Part shown: positions 35,008-44,902 of the stretch, one piece after another
How positions within the stretch are numbered: the first letter of the stretch is position 1
Layout of the letters: every line of letters starts with the position of its first letter
Origin: Microcoleus sp. AS-A8
GTDB lineage: Bacteria > Cyanobacteriota > Cyanobacteriia > Cyanobacteriales > Coleofasciculaceae
Assembly: GCA_039962225.1 (NCBI GenBank)
Contig: JAMPKV010000017.1
Location: 49,785-113,784, forward strand
DNA length: 64,000 bases
Direction of reading: 5' to 3'
The notes under the pieces: generated by a model
Told to the model about the DNA's origin: nothing
Database searches by the model: none
What the model saw: the letters and a program-made list of their open reading frames with translations, nothing else
Translations under genes and position numbers: made by a program

Positions 35008-37014
35008 ATGAAGCGAAAGCGAATAACACTGACTCTTACCCTCATCTCCCTCACCTCCCTCACCCCACCAGCCTTTTCTGCCCCACCAAGAACTGCGGAT
35101 AAAGAAGAAGCCTGTGACATTTTAGTCGTTGGGGGTGGGCTGGCTGGTGCTGCTAGTGCCTATGAAGGCTTAATGGCAGGGCGAACGGTGTGCTTAACAG
35201 AGATTACCGACTGGGTTGGCGGACAAATTTCTGCTCAAGGAACCTCTGCACTCGACGAACGCCCCACCCAGCGATCGCGCCTTTTCTATTCTCGCGGCTA
35301 CCTGGAACTGCGGGAGCACATCAAACGCTACTATGGCAAACTCAATCCTGGAGACTGCTGGGTGAGTGAATCCTGCTTTCTTCCTCGCGATGCGGACAAA
35401 ATTCTAGAGGGCATTTTAAGAGATGCCGCCAAACGCGGCAAAGGCACGCTCAAGTGGTACCCGTCCACGGTGGTGAAGGAACTGGATATTAATGGAGATC
35501 GGATTAATAGTGCGATCGCGATTCAGCATAAACCCACGAAAGGTGCCCCTCCCCTCAACACCCTCCCCCTCTCTCAAACCATTGAAGATGCGTACAGCTA
35601 CAACAATTCCTCCCGCTTTGATAAAAACATTATCCGCTTCGTCCCCAAACGCGCACTGAAAGGCCCAGCACTGACTTGGTACGTGATCGATGCCACTGAA
35701 ACGGGGGAACTGATTGGTTTGGCGGACGTTCCCCACCGCCTGGGTATCGATCCTCGCTCCTACGTAGAACCATCCTCCTCTAGCGCGACGGGTGATGCCT
35801 ATTGCACCCAAGGTTTTACCTATACCTTTGCCATGCAAGCCACCAAGGAGCCTCAAACCCATCAGATGCCCTCGTTCTATCCTCAGTACGAACCTTACTA
35901 CAGCTATGAGCTCAAGCGATTGGCAGACTTTGGGTTGGTGTACACCTATCGGCGCATTTGGAGTCCCCAAAAGGGTGAAACCAAAAAGTTTGGTGGCATC
36001 ACGTACACCGCTCCCACTCCCGGCGATATTTCCATGCAAAACTGGACGTGGGGTAACGACTACCGTCCAGGCACCTCACAAGATAACTTGGTTTACACTC
36101 GCGATCAGTTGCAAGCGGCGGGACAGTTGCAACCCGGAGGCTGGATGGGTGGCTTGCGAACCGATGCGTTACGCAAGGGGGAGGAAATTTCCCAAGGCTA
36201 TTTCCACTGGCTGGTGGCGGGAAATACGGACTCTCAACTCGGTGCGGGTGTGAAGCAGCCACAACCCAACCACAAGTTCCTCTCTGGCTTAGAGTCCCCC
36301 ATGGGAACGGTACATGGCTTATCCAAGTATCCCTACATGCGGGAAGGACGGCGACTAATTGGACGCCCTGCTTTTGGCTATCCCAATGGTTTTAGTGTTT
36401 GGGAAATCGATATCTCCCGCCGCGACTACAAGGATGAGTATTACCGCAAGACGCTCCCGCCGGACATGTATCGCAACTTGCGGGCAGCTCTGGCTGGACT
36501 CGAAACTATCTCTGTACTTGGGGACAAAAAGTCGCCGGAAGAGGTTAAAAGACGCACTCGATCCACGATTTATCCCGATTCTGTGGGGATTGGGCATTAT
36601 GCGATCGATTTCCATCCCTGTATGGTGATGAGTCCCCCGGAAGCCCCTGGGAACAAAGAGCGTGAGGGGGAAAGGCAGGGAGCCGGTCAAGCATACCCGT
36701 TCCAAATTCCCCTGCGGGCGATGATTCCTCAAAAAATCAACAACATGTTAGTCGCTGGGAAAAGCATTGCCACCAGTCACATTGCCGCCGCCGCTTATCG
36801 AGTACATTCCTTTGAATGGTCATCCGGTGCAGCCGCAGGGATTACAGCCGCGTTTGCCTTAGACAAGGGGATAGCCCCTTATGAACTGGTGGATCAACTG
36901 CCACGACAAGAACCGCAACTACAAGAGTTACGCAAGCGAATCGAAAAAACTGGCAATCCTACGGCGTTTCCTGATACTTCGATTTTCAATGAAACTTGGG
37001 ATAAATGGCAGTGA
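35008..37014 (+). CDS. Exported FAD-dependent oxidoreductase
   Basis: 668 residues from ATG 35008. Sec signal peptide ends near residue 25 (A-F-S-A). The Rossmann FAD site is D-I-L-V-V-G-G-G-L-A-G-A-A-S-A (~38-52), followed by T-E-I-T-D-W-V-G-G-Q. The middle and end match the FAD_oxidored (PF12831-type) family: W-Y-V-I-D-A-T-E-T-G-E-L and the C-terminal N-N-M-L-V-A-G-K-S-I-A-T-S-H-I-A. The substrate is unknown. Export before cofactor loading, or Tat-independent loading, is unexplained. Confidence 0.88.
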   Translation: MKRKRITLTLTLISLTSLTPPAFSAPPRTADKEEACDILVVGGGLAGAASAYEGLMAGRTVCLTEITDWVGGQISAQGTSALDERPTQRSRLFYSRGYLELREHIKRYYGKLNPGDCWVSESCFLPRDADKILEGILRDAAKRGKGTLKWYPSTVVKELDINGDRINSAIAIQHKPTKGAPPLNTLPLSQTIEDAYSYNNSSRFDKNIIRFVPKRALKGPALTWYVIDATETGELIGLADVPHRLGIDPRSYVEPSSSSATGDAYCTQGFTYTFAMQATKEPQTHQMPSFYPQYEPYYSYELKRLADFGLVYTYRRIWSPQKGETKKFGGITYTAPTPGDISMQNWTWGNDYRPGTSQDNLVYTRDQLQAAGQLQPGGWMGGLRTDALRKGEEISQGYFHWLVAGNTDSQLGAGVKQPQPNHKFLSGLESPMGTVHGLSKYPYMREGRRLIGRPAFGYPNGFSVWEIDISRRDYKDEYYRKTLPPDMYRNLRAALAGLETISVLGDKKSPEEVKRRTRSTIYPDSVGIGHYAIDFHPCMVMSPPEAPGNKEREGERQGAGQAYPFQIPLRAMIPQKINNMLVAGKSIATSHIAAAAYRVHSFEWSSGAAAGITAAFALDKGIAPYELVDQLPRQEPQLQELRKRIEKTGNPTAFPDTSIFNETWDKWQ

Positions 37015-37206
37015 TAGCTTGATCGTTTAAGCCTGCTACACATCAATTGTTGGGGTAATAGGGCATGGGTAATGGGTAATAAGAAAACCAGCACAGTGTA
37101 CCAATTCTCGATTACCCATGACCCAAAGTTCTATTAATTTATGGCAGGCATGGAGTAGGACAGATAGGCATTGAGGATGTCACAAGGTTGGGTTTTTAGC
37201 TAAGTT

Positions 37207-37599
37207 TTACGCCTCCTTAAAGGTCATGGTTTCTAACGTTCGCTCCCGCCAATATAAAAATAAAGGCAAGGCACAAGATACACCAATCCCAAAGGTAACG
37301 ACAACATAAATAGACAACCAGCGACGAGACAAACCTAATCGCTTCAGTTCAATAAATGAGAAACAGAAGAAGACATCTGCACAAATGAGCAAATCTATTG
37401 CTATGGCAGAAGCGACATGATTAGCGAATGCATTCTGGAAAAACAAATCGATAGCAAGACCATTCTGGAGAAAGAAAGTCAGCAGAACGCTCCAAGGTGC
37501 GATCGCACCAACAATCGTCAGCAGCAGATAGAGGGATTTAACTGATAGATTTTTTTGACCTGTAGGGATTTGCCGCTGTAAATAAGTTGCATTGGACAT
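37207..37599 (-). CDS. DUF2834 membrane protein
   Basis: 130 residues from ATG 37599 (AAGGAAGT upstream); a longer frame adds nine residues without a better site. Four hydrophobic segments with A-N-H-V-A-S-A-I-A-I-D-L-L and R-W-L-S-I-Y-V-V. Matches DUF2834 as I remember it, a family of unknown function. It is divergent from the HTH regulator whose start lies 44 bp away, so it may be a target of that regulator. Confidence 0.68.
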   Translation of the reverse strand: MSNATYLQRQIPTGQKNLSVKSLYLLLTIVGAIAPWSVLLTFFLQNGLAIDLFFQNAFANHVASAIAIDLLICADVFFCFSFIELKRLGLSRRWLSIYVVVTFGIGVSCALPLFLYWRERTLETMTFKEA

Positions 37600-37643
37600 C
37601 AGTTCACTTCCTTTTGTGATCAACACTTCAACAGGAACTTGGT

Positions 37644-38627
37644 GTGGCGAAGCCTAAAAAGTTCGCTATCGATCCTGTTGCTTTGATTGTGACCCCAGGA
37701 GATAATAGAAACAATTACCTGCCAGGTAATAAGGACAGTGAAATGGGCATCGCTTCAACCTCAACACCATTGTCTCCTAACCGAGATGCCTCCTTTGCTA
37801 ATTTGCTGAAACACTGGCGCAATCAACGGGGTTTGAGTCAACTCGATTTGGCTTTAGCTGGCAATGTCTCTCAGCGGCATATCAGTTTCTTAGAATCAGG
37901 TAGAGCCAATCCCAGCCGGGATATGGTGCTGCAACTGGCGGCTGTGCTAGATGTTCCCCTGCGCGATCAAAACATCATGCTGACGGCAGCCGGCTTTGCG
38001 CCGATTTATTCCCAAAGCGATTTATCAGCGCCTGAAGTTGAACCCATCCGCAAAGCGATAGAGTTTATCTTGCGCCAGCAAGAACCCTATCCGGCATTAG
38101 TGATGGATCGCTACTGGAATTTGCTCCAGAGCAATACGTCAGCGCAACGACTAACCAATTGGTTAATTCATCCAGACGAGTTGCAACGCCGCTTCTGCAT
38201 CGACGGCAAAATCAATTTGATGCGACTGATGTTTCATCCTCAAGGGTTCAAGCGGTTTGTGGCGAATTGGGAAGAAATCAGTAGCCATCTGATTCAACGG
38301 GTGTATCGAGAAGCGTTCGTCGATGGACATAGCGACGAATCGATGGCTCTTTTCCAAGAGCTAGAAGCTTATCCAGATGTCCCCCACTTGTGGCAGCAAT
38401 CCCTACCTCGCACCTGGCAATTACCCTTATTGACAGTACAGTTTGTCAAAGACGGACTGAGCCTTAACTTATTTTCAACAATCGCCACGTTAGGCACCCC
38501 TCATGATATTACGTTGCAGGAGTTGCGGATTGAAAGTCTGTTTCCGGCAGATGAGGCGACGCAAGCCAGTCTCTCGAAGCCTATAAGCAACGTTTTTGGA
38601 CACGACTCAATGAACTACCCATCCTGA
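37644..38627 (+). CDS. HTH (XRE) transcriptional regulator with MmyB-like domain
   Basis: 327 residues. GTG 37644 has AGGA upstream; an internal ATG at 37743 is an alternative. Residues ~50-110: Cro/CI HTH with R-G-L-S-Q-L-D-L-A-L-A-G-N-V-S-Q-R-H-I-S-F-L-E-S-G (shown with breaks only). Residues ~140-300: the MmyB-like sensor domain, with P-Y-P-A-L-V-M-D-R-Y-W-N-L-L and N-L-M-R-L-M-F-H-P. This class binds small hydrophobic ligands (fatty acids or similar) and regulates a divergent gene. Here the divergent target is the DUF2834 membrane gene. Confidence 0.86.
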   Translation: MAKPKKFAIDPVALIVTPGDNRNNYLPGNKDSEMGIASTSTPLSPNRDASFANLLKHWRNQRGLSQLDLALAGNVSQRHISFLESGRANPSRDMVLQLAAVLDVPLRDQNIMLTAAGFAPIYSQSDLSAPEVEPIRKAIEFILRQQEPYPALVMDRYWNLLQSNTSAQRLTNWLIHPDELQRRFCIDGKINLMRLMFHPQGFKRFVANWEEISSHLIQRVYREAFVDGHSDESMALFQELEAYPDVPHLWQQSLPRTWQLPLLTVQFVKDGLSLNLFSTIATLGTPHDITLQELRIESLFPADEATQASLSKPISNVFGHDSMNYPS

Positions 38628-38755
38628 AGCTATCCAACCGATTAGCCGTTGGAAGTTCTTATCCCCTTTTTAGGGTGAGAAACAACCATAGGTAGGTAAA
38701 CTAGAAAAGAATGCAGGTTGCTTAATTTAAGGTGAAAGATTTTCGTAACTGCCCT

Positions 38756-39082
38756 ATGACTATGGTACAATTAGCGGTTTCTTACGCGACATCTGCATCG
38801 CCAGTTATAGCTCCTGAAAAATCGGGTCAAGTGACTCGCCAGCACTATCCCAATTACAAGGTGATTGTGCTCGACGATGATTTCAACACGTTTCAGCACG
38901 TTCACGACTGTTTGGTGAAGTATATTCCTGGAATGACGAGCGATCGCGCCTGGGAACTCACCAATCAGGTTCATTTTGAAGGCCAAGCCATTGTTTGGGT
39001 TGGCCCGCAAGAACAGGCGGAACTTTACCACCAACAGTTGAGCCGTGCAGGGTTAACGATGGCTCCCATAGAAGCAGCATAA
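38756..39082 (+). CDS. clpS: ATP-dependent Clp protease adaptor ClpS
   Basis: 108 residues from ATG 38756 (GTG 38732 also possible). ClpS delivers N-degron substrates to the ClpC/ClpA-ClpP protease. Core motifs: N-Y-K-V-I-V-L-D-D-D-F-N-T-F-Q-H-V (the D-D-F-N-T ligand-binding segment) and A-W-E-L-T-N-Q-V-H-F-E-G-Q-A-I-V. A canonical N in the L-x-N-D-D position is D here, a known variation among cyanobacterial ClpS types but possibly altering specificity. It is separated by 4 bp from the DUF2103 gene, a pairing I recall from other cyanobacteria. Confidence 0.92.
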   Translation: MTMVQLAVSYATSASPVIAPEKSGQVTRQHYPNYKVIVLDDDFNTFQHVHDCLVKYIPGMTSDRAWELTNQVHFEGQAIVWVGPQEQAELYHQQLSRAGLTMAPIEAA

Positions 39083-39086
39083 CTTA

Positions 39087-39380
39087 ATGAGCAATACCAA
39101 CAACGGCAGGCTGGTTTGGAATCACTCAACTCACATTCCGGGTTTGATACCAGTTCTCGAACGTCTCACCAAATACACGGGAATTCAAACGATTACCCCT
39201 GCCGTTATTGGACGGGCTAAAAGTCATTGCCCTCGGATGCAATTAAAAGTATCGGTGCCGATTCGCGGGGGCTTTAAGATTATTGCTCGGTCTGGGAAAA
39301 CCTATCAAGAGGTATTTATTATTACCCTTTTGAGTAAAGGTGAATTAGAAGAGGCGATCGCTCAAGTTTTGAAACGCTGA
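39087..39380 (+). CDS. DUF2103 putative metal-binding protein
   Basis: 97 residues from ATG 39087, 4 bp after clpS. The family motif N-H-S-T-H-I-P-G-L (residues ~12-20) with the paired histidines is a plausible metal site. C-P-R-M-Q and G-F-K-I-I-A-R follow. Function unknown; coupling to clpS suggests a role linked to proteolysis or translation, which is inference only. Confidence 0.8.
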   Translation: MSNTNNGRLVWNHSTHIPGLIPVLERLTKYTGIQTITPAVIGRAKSHCPRMQLKVSVPIRGGFKIIARSGKTYQEVFIITLLSKGELEEAIAQVLKR

Positions 39381-39478
39381 ACGCAAGTTTCTCAGGGTTG
39401 AGAAGACGAGCTAATTTTATTGATTGTAGGGTGCCTTACCAGTACAACTCCATGCATCCTAAAACATTAATAATTGAT

Positions 39479-39907
39479 ATGAGTCAACTACAAACATCTT
39501 TTGTTGTGATCGCGAGTGCTGCAATTATGGTGGTTACTGCCATCACTGGCAAATCAATCAACACTCAAGCGGATGCCAGCCAAATCCAGCCGCCTGCTTC
39601 TCAAAAGGTTTCTCAAGCCCAACGTAAGATCAATGAAAAGAGCGCACTTGATGCTGTCTGGCGGTTGCGGCAAGTCCAACAAAAAGTTCAGACGATTAAT
39701 CGCTTATCGAATGGAAAGGCACGCGCCAGGTTGAGAGTTGATCGTTCCCCTACAACTGCTGAACCTTATTATGTCATTCAATTATTTGAAGAGCGTCCCG
39801 ATCACATCACAACTCTTGACTGGTTTCATGTTTCCACGCAAGGTGCAGTTACCGTTTTAGATGCCATTACAGGCGAGTATATTTCACCGGCAAAATGGAA
39901 GCCTTAA
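39479..39907 (+). CDS. Small exported hypothetical protein
   Basis: 142 residues from ATG 39479; longer options at 39452 or 39398 add no recognised sequence. An N-terminal hydrophobic segment (residues 6-25) indicates a signal or anchor. The soluble part (A-V-W-R-L-R-Q-V-Q-Q-K-V then Y-V-I-Q-L-F-E-E-R-P and V-S-T-Q-G-A-V-T-V-L-D) may be PepSY-like, a weak impression. No known family is assigned. Confidence 0.55.
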   Translation: MSQLQTSFVVIASAAIMVVTAITGKSINTQADASQIQPPASQKVSQAQRKINEKSALDAVWRLRQVQQKVQTINRLSNGKARARLRVDRSPTTAEPYYVIQLFEERPDHITTLDWFHVSTQGAVTVLDAITGEYISPAKWKP

Positions 39908-40130
39908 AGAGTATCTGCTAGTCCTGTGCCCACTGGTGCTAACGATCAGGTTTGCGATGAGTTCTGCCAGTGCTAGAGGCGATCGCATTTTACGCAGCAC
40001 TGGATCGGCAGGATTCAGGTGCAGAAGAACCTTAAGGAAAAAGTGTATTCCAGTCCGAAAAACTGTCCTGGGAAACTGTGTCTTATTACAGTGGGCAATG
40101 CCTCCTGTGAGGTAAGGATTATTTAGATAG

Positions 40131-40745
40131 ATGAGAAAGTTCACGTTAGCAGCACTGACACTCGGTACCACCGCAATAATGCAGTTGACGCTAGGAGCGA
40201 TCGCAAGCTTAGCAGAACCCCTTCCTGTCGTTCGCGGTGTCAAAATTGGCAAGATTCAGTACCGAAACTCAGAGACTGCCAAAGATGCAAAACTAGAACA
40301 AGCGATCCTGCGAGAGCTACAGGGCTACAGTCCGAGCAGTCCCGATCAGTATGTGCGCTACTACTACAATCGGGCTGACCTCAATGACGATGGTAAGCGT
40401 GAAGTAGTGGTTTATCTAGTTGGCTCTTATGGATGTGGCTCTGGCGGCTGCACAACCCTGATTTTCACGCCAACACGTCAGGGCTATCGCTTGCTCTCCG
40501 AGCATACGGTGGTCAACGCTCCGATTGTAGTAACACCTCAGAAAACCGCAGGCTGGAAAGACCTAGTCACCCTAGTCAGCGGAGGTGGCGCAACCACGCA
40601 GTATACCCGCACCCGGTTTAATGGTCGCAGTTATCCAGGCAATCCCTCAGTACAGCCAGCAGTCCCGGCTAATACCACTCTTCAGGGTCAAGCGTTGGTC
40701 GCTGATTCCTTTTCTAGCCCAGGCATAGTGCTTCGTCCTCGTTAA
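40131..40745 (+). CDS. Secreted hypothetical with EF-hand-like loop
   Basis: 204 residues from ATG 40131. Signal peptide to ~residue 29 (A-S-L-A). Contains N-R-A-D-L-N-D-D-G-K-R-E-V, a calcium-loop-like motif, then Y-G-C-G-S-G-G-C-T-T, which could carry a disulfide. Similar short exported proteins of cyanobacteria are uncharacterised. Its transcript probably ends at the hairpin 18 bp downstream. Confidence 0.6.
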   Translation: MRKFTLAALTLGTTAIMQLTLGAIASLAEPLPVVRGVKIGKIQYRNSETAKDAKLEQAILRELQGYSPSSPDQYVRYYYNRADLNDDGKREVVVYLVGSYGCGSGGCTTLIFTPTRQGYRLLSEHTVVNAPIVVTPQKTAGWKDLVTLVSGGGATTQYTRTRFNGRSYPGNPSVQPAVPANTTLQGQALVADSFSSPGIVLRPR

Positions 40746-40762
40746 TCGAAGAGTCTCCTTGC

Positions 40763-40789
40763 AGTAGGGTGGGCATGACCTACCCTACT
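40763..40789. terminator. Bidirectional hairpin between secreted hypothetical and moaE
   Basis: Perfect 8-base arms AGTAGGGT/ACCCTACT around an 11-base loop containing GGGCATGACC. It resembles the dispersed GTGGGC hairpins of this genome and lies between convergent genes. Confidence 0.6.
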
Positions 40790-40854
40790 TGGAAATGCAA
40801 AAACACTTGAACTATCGGTATTGTTCTACTTCCCAAGGGAGTAAGTACTGAACA

Positions 40855-41334
40855 CTAGCATGGAGTCTCAACCTGTTCGCAAGCCCCAATACTCACCCAG
40901 CTAGTGGAACCATCCGCCCAGTGTTCTTTTTTCCAGATGGGGGCGTTGTGTTTCAAAGTATCGATCGCATACTTGCAAGCGGCAAACGCTTCTGAGCGAT
41001 GGGGACAGCCTACCGCAACGATGACACTAATCTCGCCAATTTGTAACCGCCCCGTGCGATGGTGAATCACCACGCGATTGACATCTGTCCACCTGTTGCG
41101 GATATCATCTGCGATCACCTCGAACACTCGCACCGCCATCGGTTCATAAGCCTGATATTCTAGGGCGACGACGGGCTTTCCATCGGTTTGATTGCGAACC
41201 GTACCACTCATCACTACAACTGCCCCATTGGCTGGATCATCGGCGAGTGCATAGATTTCTGCCACGGATAATGGTGCAAAAGTAATAGAAAAACTATCTT
41301 GAGTATGTTGTTGAGTGGGAGAGACAACAGACAT
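40855..41334 (-). CDS. moaE: Molybdopterin synthase catalytic subunit
   Basis: 159 residues from ATG 41334; a 12-codon upstream extension is not family-like. MoaE receives sulfur from MoaD and converts cyclic pyranopterin monophosphate to molybdopterin. Signatures: G-A-V-V-V-M-S-G-T-V-R, L-E-Y-Q-A-Y-E-P-M-A, H-R-T-G-R-L-Q-I-G-E and P-I-W-K-K-E-H-W, the lysine pair being catalytic in the family. No other molybdenum-cofactor gene is adjacent. Confidence 0.94.
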   Translation of the reverse strand: MSVVSPTQQHTQDSFSITFAPLSVAEIYALADDPANGAVVVMSGTVRNQTDGKPVVALEYQAYEPMAVRVFEVIADDIRNRWTDVNRVVIHHRTGRLQIGEISVIVAVGCPHRSEAFAACKYAIDTLKHNAPIWKKEHWADGSTSWVSIGACEQVETPC

Positions 41335-41503
41335 GGTTAATCCTAAATTTCTTAATTGTTTTTCACTCACTCTTGGTATACTTCATCCTGCTCGTGTTGA
41401 CTTGCTGAGGGCTGAAATATACTGAAGAGTACCAGGGTTTAAATATGACATTTAAAATCATACCTATTACAGTTTCTCAACTCAGGAAATATGTTTCAAC
41501 CGA

Positions 41504-44500
41504 ATGAAAGCCCCCCTGCCTGCTCATGAAATAGCAAGACTTGAGGTTCTTGGTCAGTACAACATTCTCGACACGGCTCCTGAAGAGGCATTCGATGATT
41601 TCACCCGTTTAGCCGTGCAAATTTGTGAAACGCCAATTGCTCTGATTACGCTGGTTGATCATCATCGTCAATGGGTTAAATCAAAAATTGGTTGGACAAT
41701 CCCGGAAACAAGCCGTGACAATTCCTTTTGCGCCCATACAATCCTAGGAAATGAAATCTTGGTTGTCCAAGATGCTTGGACTGACGAACGATTTGTCACG
41801 AACCCTTTAGTCACCGCTGAGCCTCACATTCGGTTTTATGCAGGCGCACCTCTTATGACGGCTAGTGGCTATGCACTGGGTACACTTTGCGTCATTGACT
41901 ACGTGCCACGAGAACTGAGTCCCCAGCAGTTAAGAGCCTTACAAAGTTTAAGCCGCCAAGTGATGGCGCAACTGGAACTCAGACGCACCGTAGTCGAATT
42001 GGCGCAGACTCAGCAACAGAGCCAGCAACTTCAAAAGTTGACTCGTGACATTACGGAGTATCAGCAAGCACAAGAAGAACGCAATGCCTTACAGACAGCT
42101 TTGCAAGGATTTTTCAACCTATCTCTTGATTTACTCTGTATAGCCGGTCTGGATGGCTATTTCAAACACTTAAACCCAGCCTGTGAAAAAACGCTGGGAT
42201 TCAGTTGTCAAGAAATTCAAAGCCAACCGTTCCTAAATTTTGTTCATCCGGACGACAAAGCCGCAACCCTTGCCGAAGTGCAGAAGCTGGCGACCGGTGC
42301 GCCCACCATCTACTTGGAGAATCGCTATCGCTGTAAAGATGGTTCGTACAAGTGGCTCGCTTGGACGGCATTTCCCCATGTTCAAGACGGTTTCATCTAT
42401 TGTGTAGGCCGCGACATTACCCAACTCAAGCAAGCTGAGCAAGAGCGGCTTCAACTTTTGTACAGGGAGCAGGCAGCACATAACCAGATTACAAAAATTC
42501 TAGAGAGTATCACCGATGCCTTTTTTGCTTTAGATCGTGAGTGGCGATTTACCTATGTCAATCAGCAAGCCGAACGTCTGTTACAAAGAAAGCGCTCAGA
42601 ACTTTTGGGACAATGCATCTGGGATAAGTTTCCGGAAGCTGTCACGTCCCTGTTTTATCAGGAGTATCACCGATCCGTAATAGAAGAAGTTAGCGTTGAA
42701 TTTGAAGCCTTTTATCCTCCCCTCAAAACTTGGTTCTCTGTCCATGCCTACCCTGGAAAGCAAGGATTATCGGTTTATTTTGAGGATATCAACGAGCGGA
42801 AACACGCAGAGGAAGCACTACGGAGTTCCGAGGAACGCTATCGGCTGCTATTTGAAAACAATCCTCACCCGATGTGGGTGAATGACCTGGAAACTTTAGC
42901 GATTTTAGCCGTAAATGAAGCGGCAATTCAGCACTACGGGTACTCGCGAGAGGAGTTTCTCGCCATGACGAGCGCGGATATTGGCCCTGCCGTCAACATT
43001 CCGGCTTTAGCGGATATGGCTAAAGTTACTCCTGGACTCAACCAAAAAGGGGTCTGGAGACATCGCAAGAAAGATGGCTCGTTGATTGAGGTTGAAATTA
43101 CCGCCTACAGGCTCACTTTCGTCGGCAGACAAGCTCAACTTGTTTTAGCTAACGATGTCACGGAACGCAGGCGAGCCGAGAAGGCGCTGATCGAAACGAC
43201 TCAGTTTCAGCGTGCGATATTAGACAGTGCCAATTACGCGATTATTTCCACTACCCCCGATGGCATCATTCGCACCTTTAACGCGGCGGCTCAGCGTTTG
43301 TTGGGTTATACCGCAGAAGAAGTGGTGGGTAAACTTACGCCTCTTGTCATCCACGATTATTCAGAAGTGGTGCAACGGGCGCAAGAATTAACTGAGGAAC
43401 TGGGATTTCCCCATGAACCGGGATTTGAATCCTTTGTCGCCAAAACTCGCTTGGGGAAAATCGATGAGCGCGAATGGACTTACATCCGTAAAGATGGTTC
43501 GCGCTTTCCCGTATTGGTTTCCATCACGGCTGTTCGGGATTTAGAGGGCAACATTACCGGATTTTTGGCAATTGGTCATGACATCACGGAACGTCAACAG
43601 GCGGAAGAGGAGTTACAGCGTCAGCATCGGCGATCGCAACTGTTTACCGAAATTACGCTGAAGATTCGGCAATCCTTACAGCTTGAAGACATCCTGCAAA
43701 CCACTGTCACAGAGGTGCAAAAAATTCTTCAGGTTGATCGGGTGTTAATTTATCGTGTGTGGCCTAATGGTACGGGGTGTACGGTAACAGAGGCGGTTCA
43801 GCCTGGATGGCCTGCAATTCTCGGCATCTCCTTTGCTGAAGAAGTCTTTCCTTTAAAGTACCAGGAACTTTATCGACAGGGGCAGATTCGTGCGATCGCG
43901 GATGTAGAACAAGCCTATGCAGAAATGACGCCTTGCTTGTTGGAATTTCTCGAACCTTGGGGAGTTAAGGCTAAGTTAGTCGTGCCAATTTTGCTCTCCG
44001 GACAACTCTGGGGTCTGCTGATTGCCCATCATTGTACCCGTCCCAGACCGTGGACGAGTTTTGAAACGGAACTGTTGCAACAGTTATCCGAGCAAATTGG
44101 CCTCGCTTTGGCTCAAGCCCAACTCTTGGAACGAGAAACTCGCCAGCGATTAGAACTTGCACGCTCCAATGCAGAACTGCAAGAATTTGCCTATGTTGCC
44201 TCCCACGACCTGCAAGAACCGTTACGCAAAATTCAGGCATTTGGCGATCGGCTTAAGGTCAAGTATAGTGAGGTGTTAACCGAGCAAGGGCGCGATTACC
44301 TGAAACGGATGCAAAATGCTGCCGAACGGATGCAAGCTTTGATCAACGACTTGCTAACTCTTTCGCGCGTAACAACCAGGGCGCAGCCTTTTGTGACAAT
44401 GAAGCTAACGCAGGTGGTACAAGAAGTTTTATCGGATTTAGAAGTCAGCATTCAGCAGGCGGCTGGACGAATTGAGGTCGGCGAACTCCCCATCCTAGAA

Positions 44501-44902
44501 GCTGATCCCATCCAAATGCGTCAGTTGCTGCAAAACCTGATCGGCAATGCCCTAAAATTTTACCGAAAAGAGGAACCCCCCGTTATTAAAATTTATAGCC
44601 GACAGCTAACCGATGGGGAACAACCACCCACTCCGGGGATTAACAAAATGGAACGTTGTCAAATCTTGATTGAAGACAACGGCATTGGATTTGATGAAAA
44701 GTATCTTGACCGAATTTTCAACGCTTTCCAACGCCTGCACGGTCGCAGCGAATACGAAGGCACTGGAATGGGTTTAGCAATCTGTCGTAAGATTGTCGAA
44801 CGCCATGATGGCAGTATTACGGCTCAAAGCTTACCCAGCCGTGGATCGACCTTTATCATAACACTACCCCTCCAACAACGTCAAGGAGATAGGGCAAAGT
44901 GA
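41504..44902 (+). CDS. Multi-sensor histidine kinase (GAF-PAS x4-GAF-HisKA-HATPase)
   Basis: 1132 residues from ATG 41504. Order: GAF ~20-165, then four PAS domains (~200-310, 325-440, 445-560, 565-700; several end in D-I-T-E-R type linkers), a second GAF ~715-875, HisKA near 895 ([12 protein letters not shown], with phospho-His) and HATPase ~985-1125 (N-x-x-x-N-A box L-I-G-N-A-L-K-F, then D-N-G-I-G-F-D and G-T-G-M-G-L-A). No transmembrane segment, so it is a cytosolic multi-sensor. Its last 4 bases overlap the response-regulator start (GTGA), so the pair is likely cognate. The output pathway is unknown. Confidence 0.93.
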   Translation: MKAPLPAHEIARLEVLGQYNILDTAPEEAFDDFTRLAVQICETPIALITLVDHHRQWVKSKIGWTIPETSRDNSFCAHTILGNEILVVQDAWTDERFVTNPLVTAEPHIRFYAGAPLMTASGYALGTLCVIDYVPRELSPQQLRALQSLSRQVMAQLELRRTVVELAQTQQQSQQLQKLTRDITEYQQAQEERNALQTALQGFFNLSLDLLCIAGLDGYFKHLNPACEKTLGFSCQEIQSQPFLNFVHPDDKAATLAEVQKLATGAPTIYLENRYRCKDGSYKWLAWTAFPHVQDGFIYCVGRDITQLKQAEQERLQLLYREQAAHNQITKILESITDAFFALDREWRFTYVNQQAERLLQRKRSELLGQCIWDKFPEAVTSLFYQEYHRSVIEEVSVEFEAFYPPLKTWFSVHAYPGKQGLSVYFEDINERKHAEEALRSSEERYRLLFENNPHPMWVNDLETLAILAVNEAAIQHYGYSREEFLAMTSADIGPAVNIPALADMAKVTPGLNQKGVWRHRKKDGSLIEVEITAYRLTFVGRQAQLVLANDVTERRRAEKALIETTQFQRAILDSANYAIISTTPDGIIRTFNAAAQRLLGYTAEEVVGKLTPLVIHDYSEVVQRAQELTEELGFPHEPGFESFVAKTRLGKIDEREWTYIRKDGSRFPVLVSITAVRDLEGNITGFLAIGHDITERQQAEEELQRQHRRSQLFTEITLKIRQSLQLEDILQTTVTEVQKILQVDRVLIYRVWPNGTGCTVTEAVQPGWPAILGISFAEEVFPLKYQELYRQGQIRAIADVEQAYAEMTPCLLEFLEPWGVKAKLVVPILLSGQLWGLLIAHHCTRPRPWTSFETELLQQLSEQIGLALAQAQLLERETRQRLELARSNAELQEFAYVASHDLQEPLRKIQAFGDRLKVKYSEVLTEQGRDYLKRMQNAAERMQALINDLLTLSRVTTRAQPFVTMKLTQVVQEVLSDLEVSIQQAAGRIEVGELPILEADPIQMRQLLQNLIGNALKFYRKEEPPVIKIYSRQLTDGEQPPTPGINKMERCQILIEDNGIGFDEKYLDRIFNAFQRLHGRSEYEGTGMGLAICRKIVERHDGSITAQSLPSRGSTFIITLPLQQRQGDRAK

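Noticed and set aside
35416..36039. 207-codon antisense frame inside the FAD oxidoreductase
   Set aside because: Antisense shadow with no ribosome site.
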